Below are positions 1 to 8,688 of a DNA stretch of 64,000 nt, piece by piece. Within the stretch, counting starts at the first letter, position 1. Each line of letters starts with the position of its first letter. The notes beneath the pieces were generated by a model, which was given only the letters and a program-made list of their open reading frames with translations, did not search any database and was not told the origin of the DNA. Both the position numbers and the translations under genes were made by a program. This DNA is from Phenylobacterium sp. (GTDB lineage Bacteria; Pseudomonadota; Alphaproteobacteria; Caulobacterales; Caulobacteraceae): positions 1-64,000 of the forward strand of contig NZ_JAEUMN010000050.1 in NCBI RefSeq assembly GCF_016793225.1. Direction: 5' to 3'.

Positions 1-801
1 GACGGCCTGGGGGCCGTCTTCCGCGCCCTCCGCCACCTGCCCCGGGCGCAGGAGGCGCTCTACCCGCTGGCCCAGAACCTGCCGCCGGTCAGCCGGTTCT
101 TCCTCGACCCGGATCGCCGCGACGACGGCGCCCTGCTGGCGCGGCTGGCCCAGGCGGAGCCGTCCGCCACGACGGGCGTCATCCACGGAGGCTCCGAGCC
201 CGGCTCGCGCGGCGGTTTCTCCCTGTACGTGCCCGAGTACTACGACGCCTCCGCCGCCTGGCCCGTGGTGTTCGCCCTGCATGGCGGCAGCGGCAACGGA
301 CGGGGCTTCCTCTGGAGCTGGCTGCGCGACGCACGCACGCGCGGCGCGATCCTGGTCGCGCCCTCGTCGGTCGGCCGCACCTGGGCGCTTCAGGGCGAGG
401 ACCCCGACACGCCCAACCTGCGGCGCATCCTGGACCTCGTCCGCCAGCACTGGCGCGTCGACGAAAGCCGCCTGCTGCTGGCGGGGATGAGCGACGGCGG
501 CACCTTCAGCTACGTCACGGGACTCGACGCCGCGTCGCCGTTCACCCACCTGGCGCCCGCCTCGGCCGCGTTCCATCCCATGCTGACCACCTTCGCCGAC
601 CGCGACCGCCTGCAGGGCCTGCCGATCCACATCACCCACGGCGCGCGCGACTGGATGTTCCCGGTCGAGATGGCGCGCGAGGCCGCCGCCGCGCTCCAGG
701 CGGCCGGCGCCGCCGTCACCTACCTCGAGATCCCGGACCTGGCGCACACCTATCCGCGCGAGGCGAACGGGCCGATCCTCACGTGGCTGGGCGCGCCGTG
801 A
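1..801 (+). CDS. alpha/beta-hydrolase (phospholipase/carboxylesterase-like), 5' truncated
   Basis: The reading frame is open from the first base, so the start lies outside the window. The visible 266 residues hold a typical alpha/beta-hydrolase core: a hydrophobic strand ending in HGGSGNG (oxyanion region), a nucleophile elbow GMSDGG with Ser encoded at 490-492, an Asp in the ARDWMFP loop and a late His in DLAHTYP. This order fits the dienelactone hydrolase/phospholipase-carboxylesterase group, which cleaves carboxylic esters. The substrate cannot be told. The stop codon overlaps the GTG proposed as start of the next gene (GTGA), suggesting co-transcription and translational coupling. Confidence 0.85.
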   Translation, partial: DGLGAVFRALRHLPRAQEALYPLAQNLPPVSRFFLDPDRRDDGALLARLAQAEPSATTGVIHGGSEPGSRGGFSLYVPEYYDASAAWPVVFALHGGSGNGRGFLWSWLRDARTRGAILVAPSSVGRTWALQGEDPDTPNLRRILDLVRQHWRVDESRLLLAGMSDGGTFSYVTGLDAASPFTHLAPASAAFHPMLTTFADRDRLQGLPIHITHGARDWMFPVEMAREAAAALQAAGAAVTYLEIPDLAHTYPREANGPILTWLGAP

Positions 802-1277
802 CGCGGCGCTCCGGCGAGCCCGGGGTGGCCCGCGGCGCCTGCCTGTGCGGCGCGGTGGAGGTGGAGATCGGCGTGCCCGCCCGCTGGGCCTGGCACGATC
901 ACGGCGAGCGGAGCCGGCGCGCCCAGGGCGCCGCTTATGTGACCTATGTGGGAAGCTGGCGAAGCCGCTTCCGCATCGCGGCAGGGGACGAGCATGTCGG
1001 CCGCTACGAGGACGACGCGCACGGCGAGGTCCGCAGCTTCTGCCGGCGCTGCGGCGCGCCGGTCGCCTACGAACGCGCGCGGTCGCCCCAGATGGTCAAT
1101 GTGCCGAGGGCGCTGTTCCGCGAGCGGACCGGGCGCGAACCGCGCTACCACGTCCACCTGGCCGAGGCGCCGGACTGGGCCTGGCGCGACGAACCGCTGA
1201 AGCCGCTCAAGGGATATCCCGGCGTGTCTTGGGCGCCGCCCCGCCGACGCAAGAAGCCGCCTGACCCGATGTTCTGA
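798..1277 (+). CDS. GFA-family-like protein lacking the central zinc cysteines
   Basis: This 159-residue protein has the two outer cysteine pairs of the GFA (glutathione-dependent formaldehyde-activating, Mss4-like) fold: C15-x-C17 near the N-terminus and C82-x-x-C85 in FCRRCG. These form the structural zinc site in the family. The central CxCxxC that normally holds the catalytic zinc should lie around residues 33-40, but there the sequence reads WHDHGERSR with no cysteine. A catalytic GFA role is therefore doubtful. The start chosen is the GTG at 798, because it overlaps the upstream TGA; an in-frame GTG at 783 is the alternative. It is probably co-expressed with the preceding hydrolase. Confidence 0.8.
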   Translation: MTRRSGEPGVARGACLCGAVEVEIGVPARWAWHDHGERSRRAQGAAYVTYVGSWRSRFRIAAGDEHVGRYEDDAHGEVRSFCRRCGAPVAYERARSPQMVNVPRALFRERTGREPRYHVHLAEAPDWAWRDEPLKPLKGYPGVSWAPPRRRKKPPDPMF

Positions 1278-1353
1278 GGCCGGCGGCCTCACCACCCGGT
1301 AACCAATGGCGCGGTACACCATGTCCGGATTGGCAGCGGCTGGGTGAGGGGGA

Positions 1354-2985
1354 ATGGCGCAGGCAGCGACGGCGACGACGGCCGGGAAGTCCCCGGCGGC
1401 GCCCAGCATGCTGCAGCTGCTCGCCTTCGTGTTCGCGAGCGCCGACCTCGTCATGGAGATCGGCGAGACCGGACAGGTCACCTTCGCGACCGGAGCGGCG
1501 GGCCGCCTGCTGGGCCGCAGCGCCGAGACGCTGGTCGGCCGGCCGTGGCGCGAGTTCGTCGCCGACGGCGACGCCGAGTTCATGGACGCCGCGTTGCAGG
1601 GCATCCGCGCGGGCGAGCGGCGCGGTCCCTTCCTGATCGACCTCAACGGCCCACGCGGCCCGCAGCCGGTCAACCTCTGCCTGTTCCAGATGCCGCAGCG
1701 GGGCGGGGTCGCTGTCGCCTTCAGCCTGTGGCAGCCCGGCGTGGCCTCGGTGCCCACCGACGAAAGCGGCCTTGCGAGCCGGGAGGACTTCGAGGCGGCC
1801 ACGGCCGAGCTGATCCGGCAGGCCGAACAGAACGGCACGACGCTGTCGGTCGACCTGCTCGAGGTCGCCGGCCTGGCCGTCGCCCTGGCCGGCATGGAGC
1901 CGGACGTGGCCGAGGCCACCCAGAAGAAGCTCGCCGCGACCCTGCAGGCCGCGTCGCATGGCGGCGTCCCCGCCGCCGGACTGGGCCCCGATCGCTTCGC
2001 GTTGCTGCGGTCGGACCACGCCGACGCCGAGCATCTCGCGCAGCGCATCCGCGAACTCGCCGGCCCGGGCGTGCAGGTCACAACCGGCGAGCTGTCGCTG
2101 GACAAGGCCTCGCCGGCCGAGAGCCTCCGGGCCATCCGCTATGCGCTGGATCGCTGCCTGGAGGGCGGCCCCAACGCGGCGACCAAGAGCTTCGAGGCGG
2201 CGCTGCGCCGGACCGTCACCGAGTCGAGCCGGTTCAAGGAACTGATCCGCTCGGAGCGGCTCGACCTCGTCTACCAGCCTGTCGTCGACCTTCAGTCCCG
2301 CGAACTCCACCACTACGAGGCGCTGACGCGCTTCGAGGACGGCGGCGGAACCGGCGACACCATCCGGCTGGCCGAAGAGCTGGGCCTGGTCGTCGAGTTC
2401 GACCTGACCGTCGTGAAGGCGGTTGTGGCGATGCTCGCGGAGACCCCGTCCGAGATCCGCATCGCGGCCAACATCAGCGCCTTCTCGCTCGAGCATCCCG
2501 GCTTCGTGGACGCGATCGTCCAGAGCACGGCCGCCAACCCGCGCCTGCGCCCCCGGCTGCTGCTGGAGCTCACCGAGAGCCACAAGCTGGGCGACCTCGG
2601 CGACGCCAACGCCAAGATCCAGGTCCTGCGCAAGACCGGCCACGAGGTCTGCCTGGACGACTTCGGCGCCGGCTCGGCGTCGCTCGAGTACCTGCGCCAG
2701 CTCGAGACCGACGTGGTGAAGTTCGACGGCAAGTTCGTGACGTCGCTGGACAGCCGTCCCCGTGACGCGGTGATGCTCCGCCGCCTGGCGCAGATGTGCC
2801 GCGAGCTGGGCGTGGCCACCATCGCCGAGGTGGTCGAGACCGAGGACGCCGCCCGCCGCATCCTGGAGATGGGCATCGACCTCGGCCAGGGTTGGCTGTT
2901 CGGCAAGCCCGTCCCGAAGCCGGTGTGGATCGAGCGCAAGCCGCTGCTCGCCCGGCGGCGGGGGACCGTGGAGACCTGGCAGTAG
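1354..2985 (+). CDS. PAS / degenerate GGDEF / EAL cyclic-di-GMP phosphodiesterase-type protein
   Basis: The 543-residue protein has no membrane segment and should be cytoplasmic. Residues about 15-120 look like a PAS sensor domain. Residues about 140-270 resemble a GGDEF fold whose signature has decayed to GPDRF (about 211-215), so no cyclase activity is expected. Residues about 280-530 are an EAL domain. All the usual metal and catalytic positions can be read: E322 of EAL, N373, E408 of ELTES, D435-D436 of DDFG, K456, E492 and Q512. It should therefore be able to hydrolyse c-di-GMP, with the PAS and degenerate GGDEF as regulatory inputs. A purine-rich GAGGGGGA lies directly before the ATG. 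The gene ends 3 bp before the convergent AraC gene. Confidence 0.9.
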   Translation: MAQAATATTAGKSPAAPSMLQLLAFVFASADLVMEIGETGQVTFATGAAGRLLGRSAETLVGRPWREFVADGDAEFMDAALQGIRAGERRGPFLIDLNGPRGPQPVNLCLFQMPQRGGVAVAFSLWQPGVASVPTDESGLASREDFEAATAELIRQAEQNGTTLSVDLLEVAGLAVALAGMEPDVAEATQKKLAATLQAASHGGVPAAGLGPDRFALLRSDHADAEHLAQRIRELAGPGVQVTTGELSLDKASPAESLRAIRYALDRCLEGGPNAATKSFEAALRRTVTESSRFKELIRSERLDLVYQPVVDLQSRELHHYEALTRFEDGGGTGDTIRLAEELGLVVEFDLTVVKAVVAMLAETPSEIRIAANISAFSLEHPGFVDAIVQSTAANPRLRPRLLLELTESHKLGDLGDANAKIQVLRKTGHEVCLDDFGAGSASLEYLRQLETDVVKFDGKFVTSLDSRPRDAVMLRRLAQMCRELGVATIAEVVETEDAARRILEMGIDLGQGWLFGKPVPKPVWIERKPLLARRRGTVETWQ

Positions 2986-2988
2986 GGC

Positions 2989-4053
2989 TCAGGCCGCCTC
3001 GCGCCACGCCTTGGGGCTGAGGCCGGTCCACCGCTTGAACGCCCGCGAGAACGCCGCCGGATCGGCGAACCCCACGAGGTAGGCGGTCTCGTTCACCGAG
3101 ACCTTGCGGCCGGTCAGGTAGTGCTCGGCCAGCCTGCGCCGCAGGTCGTCGAGAACGCCCTCGAAGGTGACGCCTTCCGCCTTCAGGCGTCGGAAGAGCG
3201 TCTGGCGCGAAAGGCCGAGCTGGCCCGCCACGGCGTCCATGCCGACCTCGCCCTTGTGCAGGATGGGCATGATCAGGCTCTCGACCCGCCCGCGCGCGGT
3301 GCGGTTGCTCTCCAGGCTCCTCAGCAGCGCGTCCGCCCGCTCGCTCAGCACCCCGAAGACATAGCGCGGCATGGCCGCGACCCGGTGGGTGGACCATGCC
3401 GGGTCGATCCGAAGGGCGTTGCGCGGCGCCCCGAACCTGACCGGCGCGCGGAAGATGCGCGCGTACTCGTCCGCGTAGCCGGGGTCGTCGTGGGTCACCT
3501 GGACCTCCAGCACGAAGGGCGTCGTCCCGAACTGGCGCGTGCCCCAGGCCATCCGCCCGAAGGTCGTCTCGGTGAGTTCGTGGAAGGCGTTCGGATTGCG
3601 GCGCAGGTCGGTGAGCCAGTAGCCGTCGCGCTCGTGGCTGTGGACGAAGCGGTCGCCGGCGCCGACGCCCTCCACCTCGACCGCGAGGCGGCCGTAGCGG
3701 TTCATCTGATCGAAGGCCTCGATCATGGTCTCGGACGCGAGGGTCAGCAGCCCGACCACCGAGATCTCCGAGAAGTCCACGTGCTCGGCGTAGTGCAGGG
3801 CGAGCGCGGGGTCGCCCGTCAGCGACTTGGCCGCGCGCATGAGGGCGGCGTACCGCTCGAAGGGAACGCGGCCGTCCGGGTCGCACAGGTCGGCGGGATC
3901 CATCCCCGACCTCGCGGCGAGATCCGACGGCCGGGCCCCGCGCGAAACGGCGAACTTGAGGAGGCCCCGGGCGATGCCCGCCGCGATCGTGAGGTCCGGG
4001 GCGGCCGAGAGCGGCCTGCAACCTGCGGCCATGATTTTGACGTGCGCCGTCAT
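2989..4053 (-). CDS. AraC-family transcriptional regulator
   Basis: The 354-residue protein has an N-terminal domain resembling the Arabinose_bd-type (PF12625) region of OruR/ArgR-like AraC regulators. A C-terminal double helix-turn-helix occupies roughly the last 100 residues (LGLSRQTLFRRLKAEG, then AYLVGFADPAAFSRAFKRWTG). The frame opens further upstream to 4095. The ATG at 4053 is preferred because GGGAG precedes it by about 10 nt; an ATG at 4032 is also possible. The ligand and targets are unknown. It is divergent from the GntR-ABC operon and shares its intergenic region. Confidence 0.88.
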   Translation of the reverse strand: MTAHVKIMAAGCRPLSAAPDLTIAAGIARGLLKFAVSRGARPSDLAARSGMDPADLCDPDGRVPFERYAALMRAAKSLTGDPALALHYAEHVDFSEISVVGLLTLASETMIEAFDQMNRYGRLAVEVEGVGAGDRFVHSHERDGYWLTDLRRNPNAFHELTETTFGRMAWGTRQFGTTPFVLEVQVTHDDPGYADEYARIFRAPVRFGAPRNALRIDPAWSTHRVAAMPRYVFGVLSERADALLRSLESNRTARGRVESLIMPILHKGEVGMDAVAGQLGLSRQTLFRRLKAEGVTFEGVLDDLRRRLAEHYLTGRKVSVNETAYLVGFADPAAFSRAFKRWTGLSPKAWREAA

Positions 4054-4119
4054 GTTCCAGCGGCTCCCGCGGCCCGAACCTGCCCCCGACGCCACGCCGA
4101 AGGGCTTGCATGTCGACTA

Positions 4120-4141
4120 GTGTTATAGTGCGGTATAACAC
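4120..4141. promoter_or_regulatory. Perfect inverted repeat, probable GntR operator
   Basis: GTGTTATA at 4120-4127 is mirrored by TATAACAC at 4134-4141 with a 6-bp spacer. It lies 58 bp upstream of the GntR gene. YtrA-type GntR regulators bind AT-rich palindromes of this kind in their own promoters, so autoregulation of the transporter operon is the simplest reading. This is an inference. Confidence 0.65.
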
Positions 4142-4198
4142 CGAGCAACTAGATTCGAGCAGCCCCGGCCCTCGGGGTGTCTCAGGTGTCAGGACGGC

Positions 4199-4558
4199 AT
4201 GGATCCGGAGTGGAATGAGAGCCAGCCCATCTACCGCCAGATCCGGGACCGGGTCGTGGCCATGATCCTCGACGGCCTGCTCAAGGACGGCGACGCGCTC
4301 CCCTCGGTCAGGGCCGTGGCCGCCGAGTCACGGGTCAATCCGCTCACGGTGCTGAAGGCCTACCAGCAGCTCGCCGACGAGAAGCTCGTCGAGAAGCGGC
4401 GCGGCCTGGGCATGTTCGTCGACCGCGGCGCCCGCGACCGGCTGCTGAAGCTCGAGCGGGACCGCTTCCTCAACGACCAGTGGCCCGCCATCCGGGCGAC
4501 CATCCAGCGGCTGGGCCTGACGCCCCAGGACCTGTGGCCCGCGACGGGGAGCGCCTGA
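4199..4558 (+). CDS. GntR-family (YtrA-type) transcriptional regulator
   Basis: The 119-residue protein has a winged helix-turn-helix at residues about 8-76, with PIYRQIRDRV, ALPSVRAVA and NPLTVLKAYQQL matching the GntR core. Only a short helical tail follows, which is the YtrA subfamily layout. Such regulators usually sit next to and repress an ABC transporter operon, and here the ATPase gene starts 3 bp after the stop. A perfect palindrome upstream is the likely operator. The inducing ligand cannot be predicted. Confidence 0.92.
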   Translation: MDPEWNESQPIYRQIRDRVVAMILDGLLKDGDALPSVRAVAAESRVNPLTVLKAYQQLADEKLVEKRRGLGMFVDRGARDRLLKLERDRFLNDQWPAIRATIQRLGLTPQDLWPATGSA

Positions 4559-4561
4559 GCC

Positions 4562-5425
4562 ATGGCCATCCTCACCGCCCGCAACCTGCGCAAGCGCTTC
4601 GGCCGCAACGTCGCCCTCGATGGCGTGAACCTGACCGTGGAGCCCGGCCGCATCGTCGGCGTGATCGGTCCCAACGGCGCCGGCAAGTCCACCGCCTTCA
4701 ACGCCATCCTGGGCCTTACCCCCTGCGACGGGGAGCTGTCGGTGCTGGGCTGCAATCCGTGGACCGAGCGCGACCGCCTGATGACGCAGGTCTGCTTCAT
4801 CGCCGACGTGGCGGTCATGCCGCGCTGGATCCGCGTGCGCGAGGCGCTCGACTATGTGGCGGGCGTCCACCCGCGGTTCGACCGCGCCAAGGCCGAGGCG
4901 TTCCTGGCGCGCACCGACATCCGCCGCGACAGCCGCGTCCGCGAGCTCTCGAAGGGAATGGTCACCCAGCTGCACCTGGCGCTGGTGATGGCCATCGACG
5001 CCAGGCTGCTCGTCCTGGACGAGCCGACGCTGGGCCTGGACCTCCTCTACCGCAAGGCCTTCTACGACAGTCTGCTGGGCGACTATTTCGACGGCGAGCG
5101 GACGATCCTGGTCTCGACGCACCAGGTCGAGGAGATCCAGCACATCCTCACGGACGTGGTGTTCCTGAACCACGGCCGGGTCGTGCTGGACGCGCGCATG
5201 GAAGACCTCGAGGCCCGGTACCTGGAGGTCATGGCGGCTCCGGACCGGCTGGCCGAGGCCCGGGGCCTGGGGCCGATCCGGGAGCGCCAGGTCTTCGGCC
5301 GCAGCATCTTCCTGTTCGACGGCGCGCCGCGCGAGCGTCTCGCCACCCTGGGCGAAGTGCGGGCGGCCGGGCTCGCCGACCTCTTCGTCGCCCTGATGGG
5401 CCCAGCCACGACGGAGGCCGCATGA
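4562..5425 (+). CDS. ABC transporter ATP-binding protein
   Basis: The 287-residue nucleotide-binding protein has a Walker A GPNGAGKST near residue 38, a divergent signature LSKGM, a Walker B LLVLDEPTLGLD and the switch histidine in STHQVEE. The sequence after about residue 210 is a C-terminal extension of unknown role. It should power the membrane protein encoded directly downstream, whose ATG overlaps this gene's TGA (ATGA at 5422-5425). With the GntR regulator it forms a YtrA-like operon; such exporters often handle antibiotics or envelope stress, but the substrate here is unknown. Confidence 0.93.
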   Translation: MAILTARNLRKRFGRNVALDGVNLTVEPGRIVGVIGPNGAGKSTAFNAILGLTPCDGELSVLGCNPWTERDRLMTQVCFIADVAVMPRWIRVREALDYVAGVHPRFDRAKAEAFLARTDIRRDSRVRELSKGMVTQLHLALVMAIDARLLVLDEPTLGLDLLYRKAFYDSLLGDYFDGERTILVSTHQVEEIQHILTDVVFLNHGRVVLDARMEDLEARYLEVMAAPDRLAEARGLGPIRERQVFGRSIFLFDGAPRERLATLGEVRAAGLADLFVALMGPATTEAA

Positions 5426-6300
5426 GCGCCGCAACCGACGCCGCCGCGCCCCCGAAGGTCCGCCCCTTCTACTGGTCGGTCCGCCGGGAGCTGTGGGAGA
5501 ACCGCGCCCTGTGGATGGCGCCGCTGGTGGTGCAGGCGGTCGTCCTTCTCGCGTTCTTCGTCGCCTCGTTCCGGCTGCCGGACATGGTGGCCGCGGCGCG
5601 GACCGGGCAGCAGCTGGCCCTGCCCTACTCGGCGGCAGCCGCGGCGGCGTTCTTCGTCAGCTTCATCGTCGTCGTCTTCTATGCGCTCGGCGCCCTGAAC
5701 GGCGAGCGTCGGGACCGCAGCCTGCTGTTCTGGAAGTCGCTGCCCGTGTCCGACACGACGACCGTGCTTGCGAAGGCCGCCATCCCCCTGGCGGTGCAGC
5801 CGGCAATCGCGCTGGTGATCGCCGTGGCCAGCCAGGTCGTCATGCTGGTCTGGGGCTCGTTCGTCATGCTGGTCAGCGGCAACGACCCGTCGGAGTACTG
5901 GCGATACCTGCACCTGCCGCTGATGTGGGCGATGCTGCCCTACGGCCTGGTCATGAACGCCCTGTGGGACGTCCCCTTCTACGGCTGGCTGCTGCTCGTC
6001 TCGGCCTGGGCCAAGCGGGCCACGTTCGTGTGGGCGGTCGGGCCCTGGCTGGCCGCGATGCTGTTCGAGTTCCTGGTCTTCCGCACCCGGCGCGTGGCCG
6101 AGCTTGTGGGCGAGCGCGTGTTCGGCGGCTTCGACCGGGCCTATACGGTCACCGGCCAGGAGAACGTGGCGGTCACCTCCCTCGCCCAGGTGGATCCGAT
6201 GCGGTTCATCGGCGATCCCGGCTTCTGGGGCGGGCTGGTCGTCGGCGCGGCCTGCCTGGCGGCCTGCGTCTGGCTCCGCCGCCGGCACGAGCCGCTCTGA
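5422..6300 (+). CDS. ABC transporter permease (ABC-2-like)
   Basis: The 292-residue protein begins inside the stop codon of the ATPase gene. It has about six hydrophobic segments: near residues 33-51, 76-95, 125-155, 170-190, 195-220 and a final one before the C-terminal RRRHEPL. A segment GERRDRSLLFWKSLPVSD after the second helix matches the intracellular loop of ABC-2-type permeases. Together with the preceding ATPase it would form a simple exporter. The frame stays open far upstream, but the coupled ATG is the natural start. Confidence 0.88.
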   Translation: MSAATDAAAPPKVRPFYWSVRRELWENRALWMAPLVVQAVVLLAFFVASFRLPDMVAAARTGQQLALPYSAAAAAAFFVSFIVVVFYALGALNGERRDRSLLFWKSLPVSDTTTVLAKAAIPLAVQPAIALVIAVASQVVMLVWGSFVMLVSGNDPSEYWRYLHLPLMWAMLPYGLVMNALWDVPFYGWLLLVSAWAKRATFVWAVGPWLAAMLFEFLVFRTRRVAELVGERVFGGFDRAYTVTGQENVAVTSLAQVDPMRFIGDPGFWGGLVVGAACLAACVWLRRRHEPL

Positions 6301-6304
6301 GCCG

Positions 6305-8095
6305 TCAGACCAGGGCTTCGAACTCGTCGACCAGGCGCTCCAGCTGCTTCGTCCCGGCCGCCCAGAACGACTTCGTGCGCGGGTCGAGGCCGAACGGCGC
6401 CAGCGCCTGCACGTAGGTCTTGGTGCCGCCCGCCGCGAGCAGCTTCTCGTAGACGGGCGCGAACGCCTTGGGATCCTCGCGGCGCTTCTCCATCAGCGCC
6501 CGGACGAGCAGGTCGCCGAAGGCGTAGGCGTAGACGTAGAACGGCGCGTGCACGAAGTGGCTGATGTAGGCCCAGTAGTGCCGGTAGCCCTTGTCGAGCC
6601 GCACCGCGGGCCCGAGGCTCTCGCTCATCACCTGGGTCCACAGCGACCCGATCTCGTCCGCCGACAGCTCGCCCTGCTGCCGCGCGGCGTGGAAGCGGGT
6701 CTCGAACCGGTGGAAGGCGATCTGGCGCACGACGGTGTTGATGCCGTCCTCGATCTTGCCGGCCAGAAGGCCGCGGCGCTCGGCCTTCGGAGCCTCGGCC
6801 AGGAGCTTCTCGAAGACGAGGCCCTCCCCGAAGATGGACGCCGTCTCGGCCAGCGTCAGCGGGGTGTCGGCGAGCAGCGTTCCCAGCGGCTTGCAGAGCG
6901 TCTGGTGGATGGCGTGGCCGAGCTCGTGGGCCAGGGTCAGCACGTCGCGGCGCTCGCCCATGTAGTTCAGGAAGACGTACGGGTGGCGCTCGGCGGTGAC
7001 CGAATGCGAGTAGGCGCCCATCTGCTTGCCCGGCCGCGGCCGCGCGTCGATCCAGGGCTGGGCGAAGAAGGTCCGGGCGGTGTCGGCGAAGCGCGGCGCC
7101 AGGGCCTCGAAGCTCTCGAGCACGATGCCCTTGGCCTCGTCCCAGCTGTAGGTGCGGGGCGGCGCGGCGTCGAGGGGGCAGTTCCGGTCCCAGTGGTCCA
7201 GGTACGGCCGGCCCATCGCGCGGGCCTTCAGGGCGTAGTAGCGGTGGCTGACCGACTCGTAGGCGTCGACGACGGCGGCCTCCAGCGCGTCCACGGCCTC
7301 GGCGTCGACCTCGTTGGCCAGGTGCCGGCCGGCGGCGGGACTGGCGAACTTGCGCCAGCGGTCCTCGACCTGCTTCTCGAAGGCCAGGGTGTTGAGGCTG
7401 AGGGCGAGGGTGTCGGCGCGCGCGCCCAGCGCCCGGGCCAGGGCGCCGGCCGCGGCCTTGCGCATGCCGGCGTCGGGCCCGGACATGCGGTTCAGCATCT
7501 CGTTGAGCGTCAGCGTTTCGCCGTCGACCCGGCCGGTCATCCTGGCCAGGGTCTCGTCGGTGAGGCGACCCCAGTTGGCGACGGCCGGCGCCTTGTCGAG
7601 GAGCAGCTTCTCGAGGTCGGCCGCGAGTTCGTGGGGGCGGCCGGCCCGGACCCGGCGCAGCCAGGGCCGCCAGCGCTGGGCGGACTTGTTCGCCTTCAGC
7701 GCCATCTCCAGCTCGTCGTCCTCGAGCCGGTTGATCTCCAGCGTGAAGAACAGGCTCATGGCGGCGATCTGCGAGGTCCGCGCGCGCAGGTCGGACTCGA
7801 ACTTCGACCAGGCCGGGTCGTTCCGCGCCGTGGACGCCGCGAGCGAGGCGAACGCGCCGACGGCCCACATGGCGTTGGTCGCCTGCTCGTACAGCTCGAT
7901 CCCGCGGTCGATGATCCCGCCCAGCTCGGCCGGCCGCGACCGGGTGGCGATCAGCCGCCCCTCGAGACGGGCGAGTTCGCCGTTCAACTGCTCTGCGCGC
8001 TCCAGGTCGGCGGCGATCCGCGGGTCCTCGCGGTCGGCGTAGAGGTCGTCCAGCCGCCACTCGGGCAGCGCGTCGGTCTTGAAGGGGGCGTTCAT
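6305..8095 (-). CDS. pepF: M3-family oligoendopeptidase F
   Basis: The 596-residue cytoplasmic zinc metallopeptidase has H390-E-L-G-H394 within LAHELGHAIHQTL, followed by a downstream Glu in the GEGLVFE region. The domain order is an all-helical PepF N-terminal part and then the M3 catalytic part. Length and motif spacing match oligoendopeptidase F, which degrades short peptides. The open frame runs to 8317, but MNAPFKTD at 8095 is the natural start because the upstream part overlaps the adjacent AsnC gene. It has no signal peptide. Confidence 0.92.
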   Translation of the reverse strand: MNAPFKTDALPEWRLDDLYADREDPRIAADLERAEQLNGELARLEGRLIATRSRPAELGGIIDRGIELYEQATNAMWAVGAFASLAASTARNDPAWSKFESDLRARTSQIAAMSLFFTLEINRLEDDELEMALKANKSAQRWRPWLRRVRAGRPHELAADLEKLLLDKAPAVANWGRLTDETLARMTGRVDGETLTLNEMLNRMSGPDAGMRKAAAGALARALGARADTLALSLNTLAFEKQVEDRWRKFASPAAGRHLANEVDAEAVDALEAAVVDAYESVSHRYYALKARAMGRPYLDHWDRNCPLDAAPPRTYSWDEAKGIVLESFEALAPRFADTARTFFAQPWIDARPRPGKQMGAYSHSVTAERHPYVFLNYMGERRDVLTLAHELGHAIHQTLCKPLGTLLADTPLTLAETASIFGEGLVFEKLLAEAPKAERRGLLAGKIEDGINTVVRQIAFHRFETRFHAARQQGELSADEIGSLWTQVMSESLGPAVRLDKGYRHYWAYISHFVHAPFYVYAYAFGDLLVRALMEKRREDPKAFAPVYEKLLAAGGTKTYVQALAPFGLDPRTKSFWAAGTKQLERLVDEFEALV

Positions 8096-8144
8096 GCGCT
8101 TGAGCTTAGCGTCCCGGCACGTGGGAGTCTGGCGCCGAATTGGC

Positions 8145-8570
8145 CTACAGCTTCTGGGTCGCCAGCAGGATCGAGGTTTCCGTCGCCGCGATCCCCTGCA
8201 CCTGGCGGATCCTGTCCAGCGCCTGGCTGAAGTCGGCCAGCGTCCCGACGTCGAGCTCGGCCACGAGGTCCCAGCGGCCGTTGGTGGTGTGGATCGCGGC
8301 CACCTCGGGCAGGCCACGCAGGGCGCGCACGACGGTGCTGGACCGCTCGCCCTCGATGGCGATGGTCATCACGGCGCGGACACGGTTCGCCTCGACGTCG
8401 GGGCGGGTCTTGACCGTGAAGCCCTGGATCACGCCCTCGCGCATCAGCCGCTCGATGCGGTTCTGGATCGTGCCGCGCGACACCCCGAGCGCAGCGGCCA
8501 GCGCCGCGGCGGGCTTGCGCGAGTCTGCCCGCAGCAGGGCGATCAGGTCACGATCGAGGGTGTCCATCAT
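8145..8570 (-). CDS. Lrp/AsnC-family transcriptional regulator
   Basis: The protein is about 141 residues if started at the ATG at 8570, with a second ATG at 8567. It carries an N-terminal HTH (LGVSRGTIQNRIERLMREG) and a C-terminal RAM ligand-sensing domain (SSTVVRALRGLPEVAAIHTTNG). Members sense amino acids and often control neighbouring catabolic genes. It is divergent from an arginine-dihydrolase-like gene and an ornithine aminotransferase gene, so control by arginine or ornithine is a reasonable guess. Confidence 0.9.
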   Translation of the reverse strand: MMDTLDRDLIALLRADSRKPAAALAAALGVSRGTIQNRIERLMREGVIQGFTVKTRPDVEANRVRAVMTIAIEGERSSTVVRALRGLPEVAAIHTTNGRWDLVAELDVGTLADFSQALDRIRQVQGIAATETSILLATQKL

Positions 8571-8688
8571 ATCGGCAGCCGGGCCTGGCGTTTTGCGGGA
8601 TCGGATGCCCAAACCTAACATCTTGGTCGCTTTTCGCTAGCGCAGGCGTGTCCGACGCTGCCGGCCCGAGGATTTCGCCGGAGTGCGC

